Below are positions 36,608 through 45,850 of a stretch of DNA of 64,000 bases, in pieces. The notes below the pieces were generated by a model. The model did not search any database. It saw only the letters and a list, made by a program, of their open reading frames with translations, and was not told the origin of the DNA. This DNA is from an uncultured Methanobacterium sp. (GTDB taxonomy: Archaea; Methanobacteriota; Methanobacteria; Methanobacteriales; Methanobacteriaceae), in contig NZ_OY762552.1 of NCBI RefSeq assembly GCF_963666025.1, forward strand, positions 2,568,501 to 2,632,500, written 5' to 3'. Each line of letters starts with the position of its first letter. Position 1 is the first letter of the stretch. A program made the translations under genes and the position numbers.

Positions 36608-37231
36608 ATGACACTTGTAGAAAAAGATAACATTAAAAAAGTTGAATCTGAATTTGGTAAAAAACTTTACTCTGTTTCAGAATCTTACTGGATTTTTTAC
36701 AATGGAATCCGTACTATGAGGTACATGCTTAAGGCTAAAAAGAGCAAGTATATGAGCCAAAAATTCATTGAAAGGATCATGCTTGCGGTGACTGAAGTCA
36801 ATGGATGTGCAATATGTTCCTATGCCCATACAAAAAGGGCTCTGGAAAGTGGAATGAGCACTGAAGAAATCCAGAAGATGCTTTCGGGAATCATGGATGA
36901 TGTTCCTGCTGGTGAAATTCCAGCAGTCATGTTTGCACAACACTATGCCGATACTCGAGGAAACCCTACCCTGGAATCATGGCAACGTATTGTGGAAATC
37001 TATGGGATATCCACAGCAAGAGGCATCCTGGGTGCTACCTGCATGATCATGATTGGAAATACCTATGGTATTCCCTGGAGTTCCTTTTTCAACAGATTAA
37101 GGGGTCGGCCTGATCCCCGAAGCAGTATACTATATGAGTTGAGCATGATGTTAGGAACCATTTTAACCCCAATTGCATTCATCCATGCTTTAATCTCTAA
37201 TTTGTTTAGAAAACCGCTCATTAACTTTTAA
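36608..37231 (+). CDS. Carboxymuconolactone decarboxylase/AhpD-like protein
   Basis: The AhpD core is clear: E63, then NGCAICSYAH with C67, C70 and H74, the redox CxxC plus His proton relay of alkylhydroperoxidase D-like enzymes. A hydrophobic C-terminal segment of about 40 residues suggests membrane contact. Such proteins reduce peroxides or disulfides in oxidative stress defence, useful for an anaerobe. Ribosome site AGGAAATAGGT precedes the ATG. It is a single gene. Confidence 0.85.
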   Translation: MTLVEKDNIKKVESEFGKKLYSVSESYWIFYNGIRTMRYMLKAKKSKYMSQKFIERIMLAVTEVNGCAICSYAHTKRALESGMSTEEIQKMLSGIMDDVPAGEIPAVMFAQHYADTRGNPTLESWQRIVEIYGISTARGILGATCMIMIGNTYGIPWSSFFNRLRGRPDPRSSILYELSMMLGTILTPIAFIHALISNLFRKPLINF

Positions 37232-37514
37232 AAAAACCTTCATTTTAAGAGGGAACTGAATTTGAACAGATGTTCTTAATCTGAAAGGATCTTAATTTGG
37301 AACGGATTTATTTTATTTCAAAGAAAATAATTTGAAAAATGCCGGTATTTTTGCATGGTTGGGCTACTAGTTCATGAACTATTTGGGGATGAATCTAGTA
37401 AAACAAAAACCGGGATTACCTCATAGGGATTTACCTATTGGGAAAATGAAATTTTAAAATTTTAAAATAAAAAATTAGTAACCGTGTTAACAGATATTAA
37501 TGTGGTGTTTGAAG

Positions 37515-37865
37515 ATGAAAGTTAAATACACTACCCTCATTGTTAAGGATATGGATGAGTCTATTAAGTTCTACACCGATCTTTTGGGGTTTGAAATAGA
37601 TAGCCAGTACCATCTGGGACCTGCCGGAGAAATCACCCTGATGAAGGGTGAGGGGGAGGCTATGATAGAACTCATCAAAAACCCGGAAGATGAACCTGGA
37701 CTGTTTTCAATAGGAATGGATGTTGAGGATGTTCATGGCACAGTTAAAGATCTTAAAGCTAAGGGTGCTAAAATCATAATGGAACCGGTTCCCATAACCG
37801 TGGGATTATTGGCATTCATAGAAGACCCCAATGGGGCCAGAATAGCACTAATTCAACACAATTAA
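37515..37865 (+). CDS. VOC superfamily protein (glyoxalase/dioxygenase-like)
   Basis: One VOC module pair in 116 residues: KYTTLIVKDMDESIKFYTDLLGFE at the start and IMEPVPITVGLLAFIEDPNGARIALIQ at the end. Of the metal ligands, the final Glu or Gln position and His are not obvious, so it may act as an isomerase-like or binding protein. I place the start at the ATG before KVKYTT, behind GGTGTTTGA; five codons upstream is another ATG without ribosome site. Function within the family cannot be assigned. Confidence 0.8.
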   Translation: MKVKYTTLIVKDMDESIKFYTDLLGFEIDSQYHLGPAGEITLMKGEGEAMIELIKNPEDEPGLFSIGMDVEDVHGTVKDLKAKGAKIIMEPVPITVGLLAFIEDPNGARIALIQHN

Positions 37866-37913
37866 TCTATCCTATTTTTATTTTATACCCTTATTTTATC
37901 CTAGGAACTTATT

Positions 37914-38756
37914 TTATACTTTTAAACCCAGAACATCAGCCATGTCGCTGATTTTTCCCTCAGGAGCTTTGTTATCAACATAACGCACGGCTTTAATTGC
38001 TCCAGTTACAAATGCCTGCCTAGTTCCTGCTCGGTGGGTAATTTCTAATCGTTCACCCTCACCAGCAAAAAGAACGGTATGATCCCCAACAATATCTCCC
38101 CCGCGAATTGCATGTACTCCTATTTCTCCAGGACTACGTGCACCTACCATTCCCTGTCTGCCACAGACACATGATTCATCGTTCACTCTCCCTAGTTCAC
38201 GAGCTATAATCTCGTAGGCCTTGCAGGCTGTGCCGGAAGGTGCGTCCACTTTATGTTTGTGATGAGCTTCAATTATTTCTATATCGTAATCTGAGAGAGT
38301 CTTTGCAAGGTCTTTGATGATCTTAAAGAACACGTTCACCCCCACTGCCATGTTTGGAGAAATAACCGCTTTTATATTATTCTCTTCAATGGATTTTCCT
38401 ATCAATGCCATCTGTTCATCTGATAATCCGGTTGTCCCTACAACTACGTTAACACCACACTCTGCTGCAGTTTGAATTGTGCTTACCGCAGAATTTGCTA
38501 TGGTAAAATCAACCAGAACATCCGGTTTATTTTCCTTCAAAATATGAGCAAGTCTTTCTGCACCATTTATCGGGACATTGATCTTTCCTGCACCTATTAC
38601 TTCACCTACATCCTTTCCTTCAATTGGGGTATTCGGTGCACCGATGGCTGCCACAACTTCCATGTCTTCCTGTTTTAGTATGGATTTTATTATTTTAGAA
38701 CTTATTCTCCCACCCGCACCGGTTACAGCCACTTTAATCACATTATCAAACTCCAT
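37914..38756 (-). CDS. dapB: 4-hydroxy-tetrahydrodipicolinate reductase
   Basis: An NAD(P)-binding Rossmann domain (VAVTGAGGRISSKI), the GTTGLSDEQ loop and the catalytic EAHHKHKVDAPSGTA motif are all present in 280 residues, the usual length. DapB reduces dihydrodipicolinate in lysine biosynthesis, a cytoplasmic step leading to lysine and in some methanogens to cell-wall pseudomurein lysine. It begins 24 bp after the stop of the exporter gene on the same strand, so it may be read from that operon, an unusual place for dapB. Other lysine genes are not in the window. Confidence 0.93.
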   Translation of the reverse strand: MEFDNVIKVAVTGAGGRISSKIIKSILKQEDMEVVAAIGAPNTPIEGKDVGEVIGAGKINVPINGAERLAHILKENKPDVLVDFTIANSAVSTIQTAAECGVNVVVGTTGLSDEQMALIGKSIEENNIKAVISPNMAVGVNVFFKIIKDLAKTLSDYDIEIIEAHHKHKVDAPSGTACKAYEIIARELGRVNDESCVCGRQGMVGARSPGEIGVHAIRGGDIVGDHTVLFAGEGERLEITHRAGTRQAFVTGAIKAVRYVDNKAPEGKISDMADVLGLKV

Positions 38757-38780
38757 TATATTTAATTGCCTGTTGAAAAT

Positions 38781-40268
38781 TTAATTATATCCTGAGTTAT
38801 AAGATGGATCTTTATCTAATTCCGGGCCACCTAATGGTATTTCTTTACCTTCTTTACCTAAATGATTTTCTTTAAGGAAGAATGCCACAACCAGTCCTAC
38901 AAATGCCAGTACTATGGTCACCAGAAAGATATTCTGTATTGACAGTGCCAAAGCCTGGGTATAACTTAGAGTTGCGGCAGCAGAACTTGCCAGTGTGAAA
39001 TTCATTATGTATCCAAATAGTGAAACGAATACAATGGTACCTATATTTCTGAAAAACCGTATAGAAGCGGTTACAATACCTATATCTCGCAGAGTAAATG
39101 CATTCTGCACTGCCACATTGAATATGGTGTAGGCCATTCCCGAACCAATACCCAGAACAGTAGAATAGGCTAACAGCAGATAATAGGGTGTGTTAACAGT
39201 CATTGAAGATAAGAGCACCACCCCTATTCCCGTTATGATAAATTCAGCAATTACCAGCTTTTTATATTTTCCTGTCCGTGAAATGATTTCTCCGGTGATT
39301 ACTGAGGTTAATGTTAGGCTAAAAAGCATTGGGATCATCAGGAGCCCTGAATTTGTAGCACTAATACCTAAAACACCCTGGGCAAATAATGGGATGTAAA
39401 TTATCCCACAGAACATCAATGCAGCAGCTATGAAGCTTTCTAATGATGATACGTTGTATACTGAATTTTTAAATAAATGTAACGGCAAAATAGGTTCTGT
39501 GGCTCTTTTTTCAGATGAGATGAACATTATAAACATGACCCCTGAAAATACACAAATTCCAGCTATTCCCGCCAGTGAATATGTATTTAAATCCCCGGCC
39601 AGTGTCAGTGCCAGGAACAGTGAACTTAAAGTTAGGGTAAAAGTAATGATCCCCTTATAATCTATAACTTTTTTCACATCTGGCAGTTTGAAGTTGGGAA
39701 GAGAGTAGTAGATTATGCAAACCGCTGCAATTCCTATTGGAACGTTAATAAAAAATACCCATCTCCATCCGAATGTATCGGTGACCACTCCACCAATAAT
39801 CGGTCCCAAGACATCGGCTACTCCAAATACTGATCCCAGTATACCCATGTATCTGGCTCTTTCCCTTGGTGAGAAAATTTCTCCAACCACCATAAATGGG
39901 AGGGATACTAAAATTCCACCCCCAATTCCCTGCAGCCCCCTAAAGACAATCAGCTGGAACATGCTGGTGGAAAACCCACACATAACTGAAGTTATAACGA
40001 ATGTAATGATCCCCATAATTAAAACATGTTTTCTACCGTAAATATCGGATAATTTACCAAAAAGGATTATGGCAATGGTGGAAGTTAACATATAAGCTGT
40101 AAATGGCCAGGTATAGTATTCCATTCCCTGTAAACTGTTAATGACGTTGGGCATAGCTGTTCCCATGATTGAATAATCAAAGGCAGCTACCAGAAGCCCA
40201 ACCATTAACCCTGCCATTATCAGGATTATTCTATTTTTTGGAAGTTTATAATGGCTTTCATTTTCCAT
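38781..40268 (-). CDS. MFS drug exporter, DHA2 (14-helix) type
   Basis: About 14 helices in 495 residues. The family markers are GKLSDIYGRKHVLIMGI after helix 2, FRGLQGIGGGILVSLP in helix 4 and GVFGVADVLGPIIGGVVTD in helix 5 (motif C of antiporters). This is the EmrB/QacA type of proton-driven exporter. AGTGAT precedes the ATG. It lies in a minus-strand run TetR, DUF169, exporter, dapB with gaps of 83, 75 and 24 bp; the TetR protein is its likely regulator. Substrate unknown. Confidence 0.9.
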   Translation of the reverse strand: MENESHYKLPKNRIILIMAGLMVGLLVAAFDYSIMGTAMPNVINSLQGMEYYTWPFTAYMLTSTIAIILFGKLSDIYGRKHVLIMGIITFVITSVMCGFSTSMFQLIVFRGLQGIGGGILVSLPFMVVGEIFSPRERARYMGILGSVFGVADVLGPIIGGVVTDTFGWRWVFFINVPIGIAAVCIIYYSLPNFKLPDVKKVIDYKGIITFTLTLSSLFLALTLAGDLNTYSLAGIAGICVFSGVMFIMFISSEKRATEPILPLHLFKNSVYNVSSLESFIAAALMFCGIIYIPLFAQGVLGISATNSGLLMIPMLFSLTLTSVITGEIISRTGKYKKLVIAEFIITGIGVVLLSSMTVNTPYYLLLAYSTVLGIGSGMAYTIFNVAVQNAFTLRDIGIVTASIRFFRNIGTIVFVSLFGYIMNFTLASSAAATLSYTQALALSIQNIFLVTIVLAFVGLVVAFFLKENHLGKEGKEIPLGGPELDKDPSYNSGYN

Positions 40269-40343
40269 AGTTTATCACTGGGGCCGGTTTTTATCAGTTA
40301 TAATTCTAGGGATTCCATAGTTTTCTGAGCTTATTTGAATAAC

Positions 40344-41030
40344 CTATTCTTCCTTGAATAACATTTTTGTTCGCATCTGGGTTAAATTGGAAACAATACG
40401 GGTCAATTCACTTCCCGGAATACTGACCATAATTTCTCCAGGATTAATATCCATATTCTGTCTTGCTGCAACATCACCAAACCCATAAGTGACTTTTCCA
40501 CTCATATAGGGAGATGCGGCCATTGAACTACATATGGGGGCTGCATCAGCGCCCAGTCCGTGTGATCCTGAATCATAGGCATTGGCATGGAGTACTTCCA
40601 TCCCCTGTTTAGCATTACAGACTATAAATACAACATCCGGATCAAATTCTGCCTTTTTCAGCGGAGCGAAAGTAATTGCACTGAAAATTCCAGGTTCTAT
40701 GTATGTTTCATTTTTCCTTGAGCGCTGCACTGCAGGAATATTCTTGTACAATCCCCTTGGCACCATAAATGCACCACTTTGCACGTTTGCAGGGTATTCA
40801 TCCATACTTTTAAGTCCAGAATATCTGGCACCACCCATGCATTCTTCCTCTTCTAATGTTGCATAGAATATTTCGCCTTTCATGGCTTTTTCAAGTTTAC
40901 CGCAGAATCTTGATTTACCCTTTTCTTTTGTGATGTTTTTTGGCTCGTTTACAGACCATTTTATGGCTACGGGTTCGTTTTCCAATTTCAAAAGCTGGTT
41001 TAAATTATCTCCTAATCTGTTTAAATCCAT
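40344..41030 (-). CDS. DUF169 family protein
   Basis: DUF169 shows at LLKLENEPVAIKWSVNE near the start, FCGKLEKAMKGEIFYATLEEEECMGGARYSG with conserved Cys residues, and MAASPYMSGKVTYGFGDVAARQNMDI near the end. These proteins are common in anaerobes and methanogens; the Cys residues suggest a metal or FeS site. Function unknown. AGGAGA precedes the ATG. Sits between a TetR regulator and an exporter on the same strand, so it probably belongs to the same regulated unit. Confidence 0.85.
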   Translation of the reverse strand: MDLNRLGDNLNQLLKLENEPVAIKWSVNEPKNITKEKGKSRFCGKLEKAMKGEIFYATLEEEECMGGARYSGLKSMDEYPANVQSGAFMVPRGLYKNIPAVQRSRKNETYIEPGIFSAITFAPLKKAEFDPDVVFIVCNAKQGMEVLHANAYDSGSHGLGADAAPICSSMAASPYMSGKVTYGFGDVAARQNMDINPGEIMVSIPGSELTRIVSNLTQMRTKMLFKEE

Positions 41031-41113
41031 ATTTATCTCTCCTTTTCTACAAAAACGTTTATTTACTCATATTTTCCCTTTAAAATATTGCTGTTGATTT
41101 ATTTCTGCTGATT

Positions 41114-41761
41114 TCATTTTTTCATTAACATGTGGAGAAAGAAATCCCCGATGTCACTGGTGAATTTATGTTCATCCATCCCCTTGTTTTCCAGTAGCTC
41201 TTTAGCCCAGTCCCCCATGTTCACTTTACCATTGTATATTACGGATAGGAGAATGGCAGCTTCAGTAGGATCCACATCTGACCGGATTTTACCTTCATCC
41301 GCGCCTTTTTGTATGGAATCTATTCCTATGAGCATTATTTCTTTGAATAATTCCCTTACTTCCTGGAATTCCTGGCTACTGGTCATTTTCTCCATATCAA
41401 ATTGTTTTTTAATTAATGAGGGTGAATATAAAAGTCGGAAATAATCAGGATATTCATTAGAAAACTCCTTATTTGCATTCACGTATAATTTTAACTTTTC
41501 CAAACCATTATTTCCCTTTTCTACTTCTTTTTTAACCATTTCTGCCCAAATTCGAGTGCCACGTGAGACTACTGCAAAGTACAGTGATTCTTTATTTTTA
41601 AAATAAAGGTATAGTGTGCCTTTCCCAAGACCAACTTTCTTTGCTATTTCATTCATTGACACTTCATCAAAGTTTTTTTCAGCGAATAATTTCCTAGCAG
41701 CATCAATAATGTCATTTTGACGCTGCTGTTTTTCTCTTTCCTTCCATTCTGCCAGTGACAT
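41114..41761 (-). CDS. TetR family transcriptional regulator (first copy)
   Basis: The DNA-binding domain spans about 15-62, with IIDAARKLFAEKNFDEVSMNEIAKKVGLGKGTLYLYFKNKESLY-type sequence, the HTH being nearly complete. The C-terminal ligand domain is helical. GGGGTGA precedes the ATG. It is followed by DUF169 and an exporter gene, the usual arrangement of a TetR repressor that controls efflux. Upstream are repeated TGAC elements and a palindrome that make a good operator. It is clearly paralogous to the other TetR gene in this window. Confidence 0.92.
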   Translation of the reverse strand: MSLAEWKEREKQQRQNDIIDAARKLFAEKNFDEVSMNEIAKKVGLGKGTLYLYFKNKESLYFAVVSRGTRIWAEMVKKEVEKGNNGLEKLKLYVNANKEFSNEYPDYFRLLYSPSLIKKQFDMEKMTSSQEFQEVRELFKEIMLIGIDSIQKGADEGKIRSDVDPTEAAILLSVIYNGKVNMGDWAKELLENKGMDEHKFTSDIGDFFLHMLMKK

Positions 41762-41801
41762 AGTGTTTCACCCCTTAATTTGTGACTGATAATCATATTT
41801 C

Positions 41802-41869
41802 ATGACCAAATATTATATGACCAATTTTTTATTTTTATGACTCACCAGTCAGTTATATGACTAATTGGT
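41802..41869 (-). promoter_or_regulatory. Candidate operator of the first TetR operon
   Basis: ATGACCAA occurs at 41802 and 41817, ATATGACTAATTGG at 41855, and TGACT-CACC-AGTCA forms a perfect inverted repeat at 41838-41851. The TGAC elements lie 40-110 bp upstream of the TetR start codon. Confidence 0.5.
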
Positions 41870-42135
41870 ATTGTACTATTTAAATATTTTGCTTTAAAAT
41901 AAATTTTTTGAGTACTTTTGAAGAAAATTTTTAGTACTGTTGAAAAAGAATTATATAAAAAATCAAGAATAAAGGTGAATTAAATAGTAAGTGGTTATTT
42001 TAATCTATTAAAATTAAAAAAATGATATAATGAGGTATAAAAAACAATTTAATGTTTCAGGATGGTATTAAATTGCCATTAAAATGATTTGAAAAAATTA
42101 ATGATGGATAATGATTTATTAAATCAGTTCATTAT
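41870..42135. other. AT-rich spacer
   Basis: Spacer upstream of the TetR operon; AT-rich, no gene, no hairpin seen. A plus-strand 92-codon frame that begins here is antisense to the next small gene and is not called. Confidence 0.5.
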
Positions 42136-42342
42136 CTATTCGATAGCAGTACATTCCCATGGTTGGGATTCTGTATCAATAGTGGCGTATAACTCTTTTT
42201 CTGTATCTTTTAATAAATCTTCACAACCAAATTTTAAATCTGCAGCCTTTTTAACAGAATACATCCTGCCTCTGGCACTTTTAACAATTATATCGCCCTC
42301 TCGACTTATACCTATTATTAACTGGTTTATTTCTTTTGCCAT
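42136..42342 (-). CDS. Uncharacterised 68-residue protein
   Basis: Starts MAKEINQLIIGISREGDIIVKS, with a second part CEDLLKDTEKELYATIDTES. No family is recognised. An AGGAGTT ribosome site lies eight bases before the ATG. A cluster of GTAAAT palindromes lies upstream. It is next to the receiver-PAS gene on the same strand. Conserved function unknown. Confidence 0.6.
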   Translation of the reverse strand: MAKEINQLIIGISREGDIIVKSARGRMYSVKKAADLKFGCEDLLKDTEKELYATIDTESQPWECTAIE

Positions 42343-42410
42343 AGTACATAACTCCTATCTTTTTTAAATTAAATTTTATGAATATAATAATAAAAATCTA
42401 AACCATAACC

Positions 42411-42455
42411 AATTTACTGTACATATTTATTGTAAATTCAAGTAAATCAATTTAC
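42411..42455 (-). promoter_or_regulatory. GTAAAT palindrome cluster, candidate operator
   Basis: AATTTAC at 42411 pairs with GTAAATT at 42432, and GTAAAT-CA-ATTTAC is a perfect inverted repeat at 42442-42455. Two more GTAAAT-type half sites follow around 42500 and 42530. They lie upstream of the 68-residue protein gene. Confidence 0.45.
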
Positions 42456-42599
42456 ACTTTAATCATATTTAGACTTTTAATAAATTCAGATTTTTAATCA
42501 ATTTACCATTTTAAAGTTCACAATCTAAGTGTAAATAAATTTGAAACTACTTAAACTATCCAAATCCATAAGCTAAAAATATTTTACACTATTTTTGAA

Positions 42600-44108
42600 T
42601 TAGTCTTTTTTGTCAATGGGAAGTCCCGCACCCAGAACTGATGTTATCCTGTTATTTTTATCTTTAATTGGTTTTGCTGAAATATCAAACCATTTAAATT
42701 CCCCTTCTTTGGTCTTATATCTTTTTTCTATCCTGTAATCATCAATTTCTCCGGATAAAAGTTTTAAAAATAACTCAGATGTCTTTTTCACATCATCTGG
42801 GTGCGTAATATCTAAAGAAGTTAATTTTAAGAATTCCTGTTCAGCATAACCTAATTCATTTAAGAAATATTTGTTTACATTAATCCAGTGTCCCTTTGTA
42901 TCGGTGACTGCCAGAGCCCGATCAGATAAATCAAAAATAGCTTTAAGTTGGGCAGCATAATCCAGTATTTCTTGTTCTGATTTTTTACGTTCATCAATAT
43001 TTTCCACAATGACAAGGGAGTTAATAGGTTTCCCATTGGTTGAAATACCAAATCCTATGGTTATTTTACCCCATACAGCATTTTTATCTTTGCGAATGAA
43101 TTTTTTCTCCATTTCAAAGAATTTGATCTTTCCATTACGCAAACTTTCAAGTTTCGACATTTCTTCAGATACAAAATCTGGATGGGTGAATTCTTCAAAA
43201 CTCATGTTCTGGAGTTCTTCTAAGCTGTAACCAAGCATATCCTCAAATGCAGAGTTACAATTAATTATATGTCCTTTAGTATCTCCTATTACTATGCCCA
43301 GTTGGGCATTGTTATACAGGTTCTGGAAAAGCTCATCAACTTCGTTCAATTCTTTTTTTAACATTTTATGTTCAGTTAAATCTCTGCTTACCCCGGAAAT
43401 ACCCACAATTTCTCCGTTTATGTCATGTAGTGGATTTAAAATTACTTCATATTCATAAACTTTCTGGTCTAGGCCAATTGAAGACGTGATCATTTTAACG
43501 GTTGAATCAGTTTCATAAACCTGCTGGCGTATTTTAGCCCATTTCTCGCTCTGTTTTTTGGGTAAACCCAGCTCTGGTCCGGTTTTACCTATGATCTCAT
43601 CTTTAGTAAGATTCGCAGAATCACAAAAATGCTTATTTGCGCTGGTAAATCTCCCCTCAAGGTCATAACTGTAAATAAAATCTTTACTGGAATCAAAAAT
43701 TAATCTTAAATGTTCTTCACTTTCAGCTAATTTTTTATCGAGATCATGTTTATAAACAGCTGCTTCAATAGAAATCACCAATAACTCAGAACTAACCGGT
43801 TTACTCACAAAACCATAGGGATTGGTAAGTTTAAGTCTTTCATAAGTATTTTTATCTGTAAAAGCACTCATATATATAACTGGAATATCTAGATGAATTT
43901 TGATTTTTCTTGTTGCTTCAATCCCATCCATATCACCCTTTAAGGTGACATCCATTAAAATCAAATCTGGTTTTAGTTCCTGAGCCTTTTTAATTGCTTC
44001 ATCACCACTAGCAGCAGTTCCTACAACTTCAAAACCAAAATTTATTAAACTATGTTTGATATCCATTGCAGTAATGGCTTCATCTTCCACGATTAAAATT
44101 TTAGTCAT
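42600..44108 (-). CDS. Response regulator with three PAS domains
   Basis: An N-terminal receiver domain (1-120) has the acidic pair in VEDE, the phosphorylated Asp in DLILMDV near 52 and the Lys of FVSKPVSS. Three PAS domains follow (about 130-250, 255-370 and 380-500), and the protein ends there, without kinase core. Such receiver-PAS proteins are common in Methanobacteriales and probably relay phosphorylation from a HisKA_2 kinase to a partner. AAAGGAG precedes the ATG. It is a single gene; which of the kinases in this window speaks to it is unknown. Confidence 0.9.
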   Translation of the reverse strand: MTKILIVEDEAITAMDIKHSLINFGFEVVGTAASGDEAIKKAQELKPDLILMDVTLKGDMDGIEATRKIKIHLDIPVIYMSAFTDKNTYERLKLTNPYGFVSKPVSSELLVISIEAAVYKHDLDKKLAESEEHLRLIFDSSKDFIYSYDLEGRFTSANKHFCDSANLTKDEIIGKTGPELGLPKKQSEKWAKIRQQVYETDSTVKMITSSIGLDQKVYEYEVILNPLHDINGEIVGISGVSRDLTEHKMLKKELNEVDELFQNLYNNAQLGIVIGDTKGHIINCNSAFEDMLGYSLEELQNMSFEEFTHPDFVSEEMSKLESLRNGKIKFFEMEKKFIRKDKNAVWGKITIGFGISTNGKPINSLVIVENIDERKKSEQEILDYAAQLKAIFDLSDRALAVTDTKGHWINVNKYFLNELGYAEQEFLKLTSLDITHPDDVKKTSELFLKLLSGEIDDYRIEKRYKTKEGEFKWFDISAKPIKDKNNRITSVLGAGLPIDKKD

Positions 44109-44418
44109 ATACGGACTCCTTTCTCATGTTATTGTATAGTTACTAACTTATATTAAAATTTAATTGATATTTAATGAAAAAGAGAGTTAATTAGAAACAT
44201 ATACCATCAGCCAGTTAATTAGAAACATATAATACAAACTGTAGTTATTAAAAATTAGTAATGATATAAAAAAGATTATTTATTTGGATTTATAAACGGA
44301 TTTTTGATTTATAGGGATTAGATCTATTGGGGATTGGATTAATTGTTGGTGAAACTAAACTGTTACATAATGAAAACTAAATGAATGTTTTTTATTAATT
44401 TTTAGAAGGTAAAATGAG
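44109..44418. other. Divergent promoter region with 19 bp direct repeat
   Basis: Between the receiver-PAS gene and an MFS gene. The only structure seen is a 19 bp direct repeat (next entry) and AT-rich promoter-like sequence. Confidence 0.5.
44185..44231. repeat. 19 bp direct repeat, 28 bp period
   Basis: AGTTAATTAGAAACATATA occurs at 44185-44203 and again, unchanged, at 44213-44231. It lies in the shared upstream region of two divergent genes. Confidence 0.6.
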
Positions 44419-45606
44419 ATGGATACAGAAAAATTATGGACAAAAGACTTTATCCTGGTATCGGTGATGAATCTTTTTATTGCACTGACTTTATACTTAC
44501 TGCTGGTTACTACTCCTTCTTATGCTCTAAATGAATTCCATACCTCAACCAGTATAGCTGGTCTGGTTTCAGGTATTTTTATTATTGGGGGCTTATTCGG
44601 ACGATTAGGGATTGGGCGCATTATTGATGATGTGGAAAACAGGAAAGTTTTAATTCTCAGTGCGCTGATTTTCACCATCACATCTGCATTTTATCTGGTG
44701 GCAAACAATTTACCCCTGTTGATACTCAACCGATTCATACAGGGAATGGCCTTTGGAGTGGCAACTACAACCCTGGGAACAATTGTTGCTAATATTATTC
44801 CACTTCATAGGCGAGGGGAAGGTATTGGTTATTTCATGATGAGTACAATAATAGCAACAGCAATTGGTCCTTTTTTAGGAATCATTTTACTCGAGTATGC
44901 CAGTTTTTACATAATTTTCATTTTTAATCTAATATTATCTCTTTTATTCCTTGCCATATCCTTTACAGTTAATGAACCTCAACATATTTTGCCCAAACCA
45001 GAAAAAACCGAAAATAAAGGTAAGTTTAAAATTTCAAATTTCCTGGAATTTAAGGCAATACCCATCTCTGTAGTTGCGTTGATCATGAGTTTTGCCTATT
45101 CCAGTGTGTTAACTTTCATATCAATCTATGCTCAGGAGATTCATTTAGTAGAAGCTGCAAGCATGTTCTTTGTAGTATACGCAGCAGTAGTCCTCCTATC
45201 TCGACCATTTTCGGGCCGTCTACTTGATTCTAAAGGTGCAAATATTGTAATGTATCCTTGCCTTTTCATTTTCGCAATTGCAATGCTCTTATTCAGCCAG
45301 GCCAAGCTTGGAATTACTTTACTACTGGCTGGAGCACTGTTTGGTTTAGGTTATGGTAATTTTCAATCCGTTGCCCAGGCAATTGCCATTAAAGCAGCCC
45401 CACTGCATAAAGTAGGATTGGCAACAGCTACTTTTTTCATGTTTTATGATTTGGGATTTGGTATCGGGCCCTATTTGTTCGGATTAATCATTCCTTTCAC
45501 TGGATACCGAAATTTATATTCAATAATGATTGTGGTCATACTCGCTGCCATCCTACTGTACTACACGGTACATGCCAAAAAAGGCCAACAGACCAATACC
45601 AGTTAA
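44419..45606 (+). CDS. MFS transporter, 12-helix type
   Basis: 395 residues with about 12 helices. The loop after helix 2 reads GRLGIGRIIDDVENRK (MFS motif A-like), helix 4 has NRFIQGMAFGVATTT and helix 5 YFMMSTIIATAIGPFLG. A second half with FSGRLLDSKGANIVMYP repeats the pattern. It resembles bacterial YfcJ-like or DHA1 exporters. It is a single gene with a direct repeat in its upstream region and a 16 bp tandem repeat after it. Substrate unknown. Confidence 0.88.
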   Translation: MDTEKLWTKDFILVSVMNLFIALTLYLLLVTTPSYALNEFHTSTSIAGLVSGIFIIGGLFGRLGIGRIIDDVENRKVLILSALIFTITSAFYLVANNLPLLILNRFIQGMAFGVATTTLGTIVANIIPLHRRGEGIGYFMMSTIIATAIGPFLGIILLEYASFYIIFIFNLILSLLFLAISFTVNEPQHILPKPEKTENKGKFKISNFLEFKAIPISVVALIMSFAYSSVLTFISIYAQEIHLVEAASMFFVVYAAVVLLSRPFSGRLLDSKGANIVMYPCLFIFAIAMLLFSQAKLGITLLLAGALFGLGYGNFQSVAQAIAIKAAPLHKVGLATATFFMFYDLGFGIGPYLFGLIIPFTGYRNLYSIMIVVILAAILLYYTVHAKKGQQTNTS

Positions 45607-45723
45607 GTAAATTAAGTTAGCATAAATTTATGAAACTAACTAAAACCCGGTTTAAATAGGTATAATTGGTTAAAATTGGATTTAGTAGGTTAAAATGAGT
45701 ATTTGGGTTAAGATAAAAGATGG

Positions 45724-45850
45724 TAGTTAAAATGGGGATTAGTTAAAATGGGGGTTAGTTAAAATGTGGATTAGTTAAAATGTGGATTAGTTAAAATGTG
45801 GATTAGTTAAAATGGGGATTAGTTAAAATGGGGGTTAGTTAAGATGGAGT
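45724..45850. repeat. 16 bp tandem repeat (minisatellite), eight units
   Basis: The unit TAGTTAAAATGGGGAT is repeated seven times in perfect 16 bp register (45724-45835) with small changes at positions 12-16 (GGGGAT, GGGGGT, GTGGAT), plus a 15 bp eighth unit. Degenerate copies with GGTTAAAATGGG extend to both sides, from about 45655 to 45935. It lies between convergent genes and encodes nothing. It differs from CRISPR because there are no spacers. Confidence 0.85.

Noticed and set aside
42089..42367. 92-codon plus-strand frame
   Set aside because: Antisense to the 68-residue protein, which has the better ribosome site.
45724..45850. CRISPR array
   Set aside because: The 16 bp units are contiguous with no unique spacers and no cas genes nearby.
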